Assembly (NCBI RefSeq): GCF_026225065.1
Contig: NZ_JAMFSB010000101.1
Coordinates: 1 to 33,344, forward strand
Length of the DNA: 33,344 bases
Reading direction: 5' to 3'
Source of the DNA: Paraburkholderia sp.
Lineage (GTDB): Bacteria; Pseudomonadota; Gammaproteobacteria; Burkholderiales; Burkholderiaceae
Shown here in pieces: positions 8,663-17,100 of the stretch. Below the pieces are notes generated by a model. The model did not search any database. It was given only the letters and a program-made list of their open reading frames with translations, and was not told the origin of the DNA. A program made the translations under genes and the position numbers. Position 1 is the first letter of the stretch. Each line of letters opens with the position of its first letter.

Positions 8663-10300
8663 ATGGAACCGTCAGCTCACGTCGATACCTTTGCTCGCGA
8701 TCATCTGCCGCCGCAGGATCAGTGGCCGGTCTTTCTGCTCGACAATCCCGACATCGCGTACCCGGCGCGCTTTAACTGCGCGACCGAACTGCTTGACCGC
8801 ACCATCGAAGCTGGGCACGGCGAGCGCCCTGCGATCTGGTCCGACGTGAACGGCGCGCCCCAGGCGACCACCTATCGCGAACTGCTCGCGCTCGTGAATC
8901 GCAGCGCACATGTGCTGGTCGATGAGATGGCGCTGCAGCCCGGCAATCGCGTCTTGCTGCGCGGGCCGAATACTTTGCAGATGGCGGTCGCCGCATTAGC
9001 CGCGCTCAAGGCCGGGCTTGTGCTAGTGCCTACGATGCCGCTTCTGCGTGCCAAGGAACTCAAGCAGATCATCGATAAGGCGCAGATCTGTGCCGCCTTG
9101 TGTGACACACGTCTTACCGAGGAACTTGAGCGTTGCCGCGATCCACAGGATGAGTATTTCTGTCCCGATCTACAGCAGATCCGCCTGTTCCATGATGATG
9201 CTCCGGACTCCCTGGAAACACTTGCCGCGAGCAAACCAGAACACTTCATTGCCTGCGACACCGCAAGCGATGACGTCTGCCTGATCGCTTTTACCAGCGG
9301 CACGACAGGTTTGCCCAAAGGCTGCATGCACTTTCATCGCGATGTCCTGATGATGTGCGACCTGTTCCCGCGCCACGTGCTTAAGCCCACCGCTAGCGAC
9401 GTGTTCTGCGGCACGCCCCCACTTGCGTTCACGTTCGGACTCGGCGGTCTGCTGTGCTTCCCGCTTCGGGTCGGCGCTTCTACGGTGCTGATCGAGCGGC
9501 TGACGCCTGAGACGTTGCTGCAAACCGTCGAACGCTTTCACGCCACGATCATGTTCACGGCGCCCACCTTCTACCGGCAGATGGCACCGCTCATCCCACG
9601 CTTCGATATCTCAAGCCTCAAGAAGACCGTTTCCGCAGGCGAGGCGTTACCCGATTCGACACGGCGGCTATGGCGCGAGGCAAGCGGCATCGAAATGATC
9701 GACGGCATCGGCGGCACCGAGCTGATCCATATTTTCATTTCAGCGGCGGGCACAGAGACCCGGCCGCATGCAATCGGCCGCGCTATTCCCGGCTATGTCG
9801 TGCAAGCCGTCGACGATGCCATGCAACCCGTACCACCTGGCACCATCGGCAAGCTTGCCGTGCGCGGGCCGACCGGTTGCCGCTATCTGGCCGACGAACG
9901 GCAAGCGAAGTTCGTACGCGACGGCTGGAACCTGCCTGGCGACTCTGTCTATCTGGACGCGGACGGCTACGTGTTCTACCAGGCACGCGCCGACGATATG
10001 ATCGTCTCCGCCGGCTATAACATCTCAGGCCCGGAGGTGGAAAGCGTGCTGCTGCAGCACGACGCCGTAGCGGAATGCGGCGTGATCGGTGCACCCGACG
10101 AAACGCGTGGTCAGATCGTCAAAGCGTTTATCGTCCTTAATCCCGGCTACACGGGAGACGACAATCTGGTCGCGCAATTGCAGGATTTCGTGAAGAATAG
10201 CGTTGCGCCGTACAAGTATCCGCGTCTGATCGCTTTCGTCGACGCCCTGCCGCGCACCGAAACAGGCAAGCTCAAACGGTTTGCATTGCGCACCCTGTAA
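8663..10300 (+). CDS. abmG: Aryl-CoA ligase, probable 2-aminobenzoate-CoA ligase (benzoate-CoA ligase family)
   Basis: A 545-residue ANL-superfamily adenylating enzyme. The P-loop-like motif FTSGTTGLPKG starts at residue 210. The A8 hinge region DDMIVSAGYNISGPEVE and the catalytic C-terminal Lys536 in PRTETGKLKR are present. Overall it resembles the benzoate-CoA ligase group rather than fatty-acyl ligases. It would activate anthranilate (2-aminobenzoate) with ATP and CoA, the entry step of the pathway encoded upstream. It is the last gene of the tight operon, with GGGAGAA before the ATG. Related aromatic acids cannot be excluded as substrates. Confidence 0.88.
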   Translation: MEPSAHVDTFARDHLPPQDQWPVFLLDNPDIAYPARFNCATELLDRTIEAGHGERPAIWSDVNGAPQATTYRELLALVNRSAHVLVDEMALQPGNRVLLRGPNTLQMAVAALAALKAGLVLVPTMPLLRAKELKQIIDKAQICAALCDTRLTEELERCRDPQDEYFCPDLQQIRLFHDDAPDSLETLAASKPEHFIACDTASDDVCLIAFTSGTTGLPKGCMHFHRDVLMMCDLFPRHVLKPTASDVFCGTPPLAFTFGLGGLLCFPLRVGASTVLIERLTPETLLQTVERFHATIMFTAPTFYRQMAPLIPRFDISSLKKTVSAGEALPDSTRRLWREASGIEMIDGIGGTELIHIFISAAGTETRPHAIGRAIPGYVVQAVDDAMQPVPPGTIGKLAVRGPTGCRYLADERQAKFVRDGWNLPGDSVYLDADGYVFYQARADDMIVSAGYNISGPEVESVLLQHDAVAECGVIGAPDETRGQIVKAFIVLNPGYTGDDNLVAQLQDFVKNSVAPYKYPRLIAFVDALPRTETGKLKRFALRTL

Positions 10301-10337
10301 TACGATGTAGCCTCACGTTCTTCCTTCCGCAACCACC

Positions 10338-10362
10338 GCAACCATGTTGCATGGGACCATGC
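10338..10362 (+). promoter_or_regulatory. Candidate operator: GCAAC-N3-GTTGC dyad plus GCATGG-GA-CCATGC palindrome
   Basis: The 104-base gap before the hydrolase gene carries a perfect 5-3-5 dyad GCAAC-CAT-GTTGC (10338-10350), overlapped at its right end by a 14-base palindrome GCATGG-GA-CCATGC (10349-10362). The stretch GCAACCATGTTGCATGGGA recurs with one change at 25364-25382, upstream of an ArsR-type regulator. Both dyads lie 54-55 bases before the start codon. A small CGCGC-TGAA-GCGCG hairpin follows at 10367-10380. Confidence 0.45.
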
Positions 10363-10404
10363 GTAGCGCGCTGAAGCGCGAACTCTGGTCAACAGGAGAC
10401 AGGC

Positions 10405-11628
10405 ATGTCCGCGTCGTTCATTGAAGTCACCGCCCACGATGGCGGCCGTTTCAACGCTTACGTAGCGCGCCCTGCGCAAGGCTCGGGGCCGGGACTCGTG
10501 CTGCTACAGGAAATCTTCGGCATCAATGACTTCATGAAGTCGATGGCCGACCGCTTTGCCGAAGAGGGCTATGTGGTGCTGGTGCCCGACCTGTTCTGGC
10601 GGATCCAGCCAAATGTCGTGCTCGGCTATGACGACGCCGATATGCAAACCGCGCTCGGTTATCTGCAGCGCTTCGATATCGACCGCGCCATCGACGACGT
10701 CGAAGCAACCATCAGCGCGTTACGCGCGCTGCCGGAGCAGGCAGGCAAGGTCGGCACAATCGGGTACTGTCTGGGCGGCAAGCTCGCCATGCTAAGCGCT
10801 GCCCGCACCGACGTGGACTGTGCAGTCAGTTATTACGGCGCCGGGCTCGAAGCCTATCTGGACGAAGTGTCAGCCATCCGCTGTCCGATGGTGTTCCACT
10901 TCCCCGAACAGTACGCGCACTGCCCGCCCGAAGTTCGCGAGCGCATCAGCAACGCGCTAAAAACCCGGCCGCAGATCGAGCAGTACGTCTACGCGGGATG
11001 CGATCATGCATTCGCAAATCCCTCACGCAAGAGCTACGACAAACCCGCCACGATGATGGCGTACTCGCGCACCCTCACACTGCTGCGCAAGGTGCTGGGG
11101 CCGGTGTACGACCTGAATACGCTGTGGGAACAGCACTGTTACTACGAGTTCGCCACGCGCGATGTGGACGCGGTCATGCCGACCATGGTTGCGCAGCCTT
11201 ACGTCAATCACGTGCCGACGATGACGGGCGGCGTGGGCCACGACAATCTCAAGCGCTTCTACACGCATCACTTCGTTCACTCGAACCCTGAGGATACGAA
11301 GCTGATTCCGATCTCGCGGACGATCGGCGCGGACCGCATCGTCGACGAATTCATTTTCAGCTGTACGCATACGTGCGAGATCGACTGGCTGCTGCCGGGT
11401 GTTACGCCCACGGGCAAGTATTTCGAAGTGCCGATGCTGGCCGTGGTTTGCTTCCGCGGCGACAAGCTGTACAACGAGCATATCTACTGGGATCAGGCGT
11501 CGGTGCTGGTGCAGGTGGGACTGATCGATCCGGTGGGGTTGCCGGTGGCGGGTATCGAGAGTGCGCGCAAGCTGCTTGATGAGACGCTACCGTCGAATCA
11601 GCTCATGGGCGCGAAGGCAAAGGTGTAA
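10405..11628 (+). CDS. Dienelactone hydrolase domain fused to an NTF2/SnoaL-like domain
   Basis: A 407-residue two-domain protein. Residues 1 to about 225 form an alpha/beta hydrolase of the dienelactone hydrolase family, with the nucleophile Cys122 in GYCLGGKLAM and His201 in GCDHAFAN. The segment that normally supplies the triad Asp reads FHFPEQYAHCPP, with Tyr170 where the Asp is expected. Residues from about 235 resemble the NTF2/SnoaL cone fold (LWEQHCYYEFATRDVDAVMPTMV, then GHDNLKRFYTHHF). This domain often binds small hydrophobic ligands. The fusion may hydrolyse a cyclic or CoA-linked product of the neighbouring pathway (inference); no substrate can be named. The start has ACAGGAGA upstream. 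The 104-base gap with a candidate operator suggests separate control from the abm genes. Confidence 0.87.
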   Translation: MSASFIEVTAHDGGRFNAYVARPAQGSGPGLVLLQEIFGINDFMKSMADRFAEEGYVVLVPDLFWRIQPNVVLGYDDADMQTALGYLQRFDIDRAIDDVEATISALRALPEQAGKVGTIGYCLGGKLAMLSAARTDVDCAVSYYGAGLEAYLDEVSAIRCPMVFHFPEQYAHCPPEVRERISNALKTRPQIEQYVYAGCDHAFANPSRKSYDKPATMMAYSRTLTLLRKVLGPVYDLNTLWEQHCYYEFATRDVDAVMPTMVAQPYVNHVPTMTGGVGHDNLKRFYTHHFVHSNPEDTKLIPISRTIGADRIVDEFIFSCTHTCEIDWLLPGVTPTGKYFEVPMLAVVCFRGDKLYNEHIYWDQASVLVQVGLIDPVGLPVAGIESARKLLDETLPSNQLMGAKAKV

Positions 11629-11631
11629 GCG

Positions 11632-11655
11632 GCGCTGCGCGTACGGGCGCAGCGC
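11632..11655. terminator. Bidirectional terminator hairpin between convergent genes
   Basis: A perfect 9-bp inverted repeat, GCGCTGCGC and GCGCAGCGC, with a 6-base loop fills the 27-base space between the convergent hydrolase and pbpC stops. There is no T-tract on either side, so it may mainly block read-through or protect 3' ends. Confidence 0.6.
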
Positions 11656-14097
11656 TCACTCAACCAGACTGACCTCAAGCGTGCGCTGATCGATCCGCCC
11701 ATGATCATCAATCGCCCGCACGCTGTAACTACCCGCCGTGCGCGGCTGCCAGTAAAGCGCCGCGCCCGGATCGCTACGGCCCACATACGCGTCGTTGACG
11801 AACCAGTACAGCGCATGCGCATCGGCATCCGTGGTGGCATTGAAGGCGATACGCTCCTGGCCAAGCTGCTTCAGACGCATCGCATAGATACTGCCGCGCA
11901 CGGGTGAGGTAATCTGCGGTGGATAGCCATCCGGCGTGCCCGCATTGCGGCACTCGGGATTTTGCGGCGGCTTGCGGCGCGGAATACCTGCTTGCGCAAA
12001 AACCTGCTGTAGATCGGACGGCCAGAACTCAAATACTTCCTGATGCGTGCGTTTGCCCGTATACGGCGGACACGCCGGCAGGCCGCTCGCATCGTCGATC
12101 ACCACCGGACGATGCACATTGCTCACCCGGATCGGCGACTTGCCAGGAATGAACCACGTCCAGCCCTTTTCCGGACACCATTCGTTAGGCAGTTCGCCAC
12201 TGGCAAGACAGATCTGTACGCGCTTAACGTTGCCCGGCCTAGGTCTGAACGGCTCGGCAAGCTGCGGACGTTCCGCTTCAAGTCCATCGACGATCTGGAA
12301 AAACAACGGCGCAGCGGCATCCACACCCACGAATGCCTGATTGCTGGTGCTGTCGAAATTGCCCACCCAAACGATTAGCACGTAAGGGCCGAACACGCCC
12401 GCGGTCCACGCATCGCGAAACGCCCATGACGTGCCGGTCTTCAAGTACACCGGCAGATGAGACGGCTGCGCACCGGTGGTCTCGTCCGGCCGCAGATGCT
12501 GGCGCAGCATATCCATGACCATGAAGCTCGCTTCGTCGCTCAGCATGCGCGTACCCGGCACCTGAGGATCGCTGGCGAGCAGGCGCAGCGGCTTCAGTTC
12601 GCCGCGATTGGCGAGCATCGCATAAAGGCCGGCCAGATCCTGCATGGTCACTTCGCCGCCGCCGAGCACCAGCGCGAGCCCGTAGTGCTGCTCGCTCGCC
12701 AGATGCCCGATGCCGGCCTGCTGCAGGAACTGATACAGATCGGGCTGATGCAATTGTGACGCCACCCAAACCGCCGGAATATTGCGGCTGCGGTTCAACG
12801 CATCGGTGGCGGTGATCGGCCCGAGGAAATGGCCGTCGAAATTCTCCGGCGTGTACGGGCCGAACGAGGTCGGCACGTCACGCAGCACAGTCTGTGGATG
12901 CAACACGCCCTGGTCGAAGCCGAGTGCATAGATGAACGGTTTGAGCGTCGACCCCGGCGAGCGCCGCGCCAAAGTGCCGTTCACCTGACCTTGTATCGAG
13001 CGGTTGAAATAATCCGCGGAGCCGACCATTGCCTTGATGCCCATATCGCGCGTATCCACCAGCATGGCCGACGCATTGCGAATCCCGATCCCGTTGTTAC
13101 GTGCAACGTAGCGAGCAATTTGGCGCTCGAGGATATGCTGCAGATCCAGATCGAGCGTAGTTCGCAGGCGCGATTCTCGATCTTCGCCGTCTATCTGCCG
13201 CGCCGCCAACAGTTGCTCCACCGCATGCGGCGCCTCGAACGGCAGGCGCGACAACGGCCGGATATTCAATGGCAATGCGAACAGCGGTTTAAGCGAGGCA
13301 TCCTGCGGATGGCCGGTCAGCCAGCGCGCGTACAGGCGGTTGCGTGACGTCGTGAGCTGTGGGTTGATTACACCATCGGCACCGGCTGGCCCTCGTGTCG
13401 GTACTCGCGGCAAACGGCGCGCCGGATCCTGCGGAATCACGGCCAGCGTCAATGCTTCCGGCAAGCTCAACGCGCCCACCGACTTGTTGAAATACGCGAT
13501 GCTGGCCGCGCCGGCCCCTTCAACGTTTCGACCATACGGCGCATCGTTCAGATACGCCTCGAGAATCTGCTGCTTCGAATAAAACAGCTCGAGCTGGACC
13601 GCGCGCCCGGCCTGCTTTAGCTTGCCCCACGGCGTACGCGTATTGAGCTGCCATAGCGAGCGCGCCAGTTGCATGGTGATGGTCGAGCCACCCTGCGGGT
13701 CGCCGTGCCGCACGTAGGTGACCCACGCGCCGCGCGCGAGGCCGTATGGATTGAAACCGGGATGCCAGCGATACCAGCGGTCTTCGTGCAACAGCACCGC
13801 GTCCACCAGCTGCGGCGACATATCCTTGAGCGGCACCCACAGGCGAAAGCGATCGTCGCTCGCCAGCGTCAGGCGCAACAGACGGCCGTGATCGTCGTAG
13901 AAAGCTGTGGAGGAAGGTTTCCAGCCCTGCAGCGAAGGATGCGGCCACAGACGGCAGCCCACTAGCACACCCACGACGAGCAGCGCGCCGACCAGCCAGC
14001 GGTGCAGCCAGCGGCCACACGCATGCAGCAAGGAACGAAGTAAAGACACGATGATGAGATTCGCAGAAAGCTGGAACGGCGTCGCTTGCCGGGCCAC
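11656..14097 (-). CDS. pbpC: Penicillin-binding protein 1C, bifunctional glycosyltransferase/transpeptidase
   Basis: An 813-residue class A penicillin-binding protein. It has an N-terminal membrane anchor at about 33-50. The GT51 transglycosylase domain has catalytic Glu105 in LLHEDRWYRWHPG, QGGSTITMQLAR at 135-146, and RAVQLELFYSKQQILEAYLN. The transpeptidase domain has Ser383-x-x-Lys386 (GSTLKPF), Ser437-Arg-Asn439 and Lys553-Thr-Gly555. The C-terminal ~90 residues form the small BiPBP_C beta domain typical of PBP1C. It polymerises and can cross-link peptidoglycan in the periplasm. It lies 38 bases after the alpha-2-macroglobulin gene, the same pairing as in Escherichia coli, and is probably co-transcribed. 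The GTG start at 14097 lacks a clear ribosome binding site; a GTG at 14049 is the alternative. Confidence 0.93.
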   Translation of the reverse strand: MARQATPFQLSANLIIVSLLRSLLHACGRWLHRWLVGALLVVGVLVGCRLWPHPSLQGWKPSSTAFYDDHGRLLRLTLASDDRFRLWVPLKDMSPQLVDAVLLHEDRWYRWHPGFNPYGLARGAWVTYVRHGDPQGGSTITMQLARSLWQLNTRTPWGKLKQAGRAVQLELFYSKQQILEAYLNDAPYGRNVEGAGAASIAYFNKSVGALSLPEALTLAVIPQDPARRLPRVPTRGPAGADGVINPQLTTSRNRLYARWLTGHPQDASLKPLFALPLNIRPLSRLPFEAPHAVEQLLAARQIDGEDRESRLRTTLDLDLQHILERQIARYVARNNGIGIRNASAMLVDTRDMGIKAMVGSADYFNRSIQGQVNGTLARRSPGSTLKPFIYALGFDQGVLHPQTVLRDVPTSFGPYTPENFDGHFLGPITATDALNRSRNIPAVWVASQLHQPDLYQFLQQAGIGHLASEQHYGLALVLGGGEVTMQDLAGLYAMLANRGELKPLRLLASDPQVPGTRMLSDEASFMVMDMLRQHLRPDETTGAQPSHLPVYLKTGTSWAFRDAWTAGVFGPYVLIVWVGNFDSTSNQAFVGVDAAAPLFFQIVDGLEAERPQLAEPFRPRPGNVKRVQICLASGELPNEWCPEKGWTWFIPGKSPIRVSNVHRPVVIDDASGLPACPPYTGKRTHQEVFEFWPSDLQQVFAQAGIPRRKPPQNPECRNAGTPDGYPPQITSPVRGSIYAMRLKQLGQERIAFNATTDADAHALYWFVNDAYVGRSDPGAALYWQPRTAGSYSVRAIDDHGRIDQRTLEVSLVE

Positions 14098-14135
14098 ACG
14101 TAATCGGCTTTCGCTTCAGACGTGTGGCCACGGGA

Positions 14136-17100
14136 TCACGGTGTGCGTACCACCGTTAGCGTAGCGCCTCCCGGCGAACGGGCCTGGATCCGGCGATCGT
14201 ACATCGACTCGCCGAAAGCCGGCGGCACGATGAAGGTGCCGGCGTTGCTGGCCTTGATGCGATACACGAACTCCTTGACGTCCGGTGTCGCGGTTCCGTA
14301 GATCACGACACGGTCTTCGCGGATATCCGCGTACTCGGGCTGCCAGGTCGAGCTCGACAGACCGATCGGCGAGCGGTACGGCGCAGCCTTCGCGTCGCTG
14401 TCGCTGCTGTCACTGTTGTTATCGCCGTTGTTGTTGTCGCTATCGCTACTGTTGTTGTCAGCCTGGCTGGCCTGACCACCTTGATCCCCCTGACCACTCT
14501 GTGCGCTATTGCTGTCGTCCGTCTGGCTGTCGGCAGCAGGCGGCGGCTCGATCACTGGCTCAAAACCACCCGGCAGCAGATCGACAATCGCCACATTGCC
14601 CACGCCCTCGTCGCCCGTCGCGCGAATCTTCACGTGGACCTCGATCTCCTCGCCCAACGTAATCTTGTCGAGCGGTTTGCCGTTGGTATCGGTGTAGTCG
14701 CGCACGATCTCGAGGCCGTTCTTGATCGCCTTGTCCGGCACGCCACGGTCGTAGCCCGTCTGACTGCTGACGCGCCACGCCGGCAAGCTGCTGCCGTTGA
14801 CGAAACGCAGTTTCGTTGCCGCCGCACTCCAGCTACCCGACTGCAACAGGTTGCCCTGCAGCGTCGAGATCGCCTTGACGCTGCCGTCGGCATGCACTTC
14901 GTCGATCGCCAGCTTGTCGACACCGGTTGCGTTCAAACTCCCGTAAGCGTCAAGCGCGAGCACCGTCATGGACGACGACAACGTGTTGAACTGATTGCGC
15001 GCCAGCGGCCCGGCGATGTTCTCCATCACCTGCGGCGACAACCCCTTCGCCCGGTCAGGGAAGTACTTCGACAAGAGATACAGCACGCTCGCATCGCGCG
15101 TCAGCGGATCGGTGTAGTAACCATACTCAAACTTCGCGGGATCCTGCTTGCGTTCCAGTTCGCGCTGCGGACCGGCGATCAGCGTGTTCGCCTCCTTGTC
15201 CTGCTTGAGCAGTTCATAGGAAGCAGCAAGCCACGCGGCTGCGAGATCGTTCTTCCAGTCGTTGGGGAACGCCTCCTGCAAGCGCTTCTGCACCGCAGCC
15301 AGATCGTTGGTCGTCACGTTCCCCTGGCGGGTCAGCAGATAGACCGCATAGGCACGCTGACGCAGCAAGTCGAGCGAATCCAAGCTGTCGTCGCTCGCGA
15401 GCTGATGCAGATACTGGTTGCCTGCGTCGAGCACGTCGCCCGGCACGGTGACACCCCGATCGCGCGCCTCCAGCAGGAAGTGCATGGCATACGCCGAGAT
15501 GAACGGCTCAGCATCTGGCGTCGCGGACCACAGTCCGAAGCCGCCTTGACTGTTCTGACGAGTGCGCAGCACGTCGAGCGCTTGCGCCAGCGCCTGGTCG
15601 TTGGTGACTTGTGGGTCGCCGTTAGCGGGTTGCAGCGCGTGTGTCAGTGCAGGCACCGACGGCCACTTCGATGCAATCAGCCGCGGCATCGCCGCACTGA
15701 CAATCTGCTCGCTGCAGTAGTTCTGCACGTTGACGAGCCACGACGTCAGGCCTTCCGACAACACCACAGGCACCGTCGAGATGCTCGCATCGCGCGAAGC
15801 ATACGCGTCGTACATCTTGCGCAAGCCTGGCAAATCCGTGTTGCTGTTCGCGCCGACGCGGGCAATATCGACCTGCGACCGATACGCGGCCGCCGGACGC
15901 ACGGACAGATCGAGGCTCTGCGCTGCCGATTTGCCTGCATAGCTCGCGGTAAAGCTCAGGTTGCCCGAACCCAGCGTATCGGTCGCCTTGACGCGGAACA
16001 GCGCCACGCCCTCATGCATCTGCGCGAGGCTCAGGTTTTGCGATGCATTGCCGAGTACCTTCAGCTGCGGACCGGTCTTCAGCGTCACCGTCACGGGTAC
16101 CGGTTTGTCGCCGAGGCCCGTGAGATTGTTGGCCACGCCCACGCTGACCTCAGCTTCATCTCCAGGGGCCAGCACATTGGGCACGTTCGGCGACAACACA
16201 AAGTCGCCGCGCACCGTGGTGGCCGCTTCGACGGTGCCCACGAGATCCGGCGACACCGACACCGCCATCACCCGCAGCTTGCCGTTGAAGTAATCGGGCA
16301 CGGTATAGCTCACGTCCTTCTCGCCATCCACATCGACGATGCCCGACCAGTACACCACCGGCTTGTCGCGTTTGCGCTTGAACGGATTGAGCTGGCTGCC
16401 GATAGCGTCATCCGCGTCGCCGCCGGGCGCCGCCATCGCCATCAGCTTCTCGAAGTCCGGCAGGATCAGATCAAGAATCTGCGAGGTGCCCACTTCGAGC
16501 ATGCGCTTGCGGAAGAAGAACTTGAGCGGATCCCCAAGCTTATAGCGGGCGACCTGCAGAATGCCCTCGTCTACCGCGAACACCACGACCTTGGTCGGAT
16601 GCGCCGCGTGCAGCTTGAACGTCACCGTCTGTCCTGGCTTGACCAGCGGCGGCGCATCGAGCGTGAGCGCGTTGCGGCGCGCGTCCATGTTCACCGAGAA
16701 CGGCACGACGCCATAGCTCAGCGGGCTCATGAAAACCTCGTCCGACGACGGATCGCGGATGTACTGCACGTTGATATAGCCGTTACCCTCGAAGCCCGGT
16801 GGAACGGTGATATGTTGAACCGAACTGGTGGTATCGGCATGGAACCACGCGTGAGCGTAGACCTTGTCGCGCTCGATAGTAATCAAACCGCTACCCGCAT
16901 ACGGCGCGCGAATCGCGATCTCCACCGGCTCGCCCTGGGCGTAGTCATGCTTGCTCAGGTTGATCTGCAACTCTGCATTGCGATCCAGCGAACGGGACAC
17001 GTTGGCGTCGCCCGCCACCGAATACTCGACGCGATTCACTTCCGTTCGATCAGCACTCCGGATAATCAGCGCGTAGTTGCCCGGCTTGTCGGTCGGCAGC

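Noticed and set aside
14385..14540. Repetitive GTT/GTC/GCT triplets resembling a simple-sequence repeat or phase-variation tract
   Set aside because: They encode the Asn/Asp/Ser tract in frame as mixed triplets without a pure repeat unit; length changes would not shift the frame.
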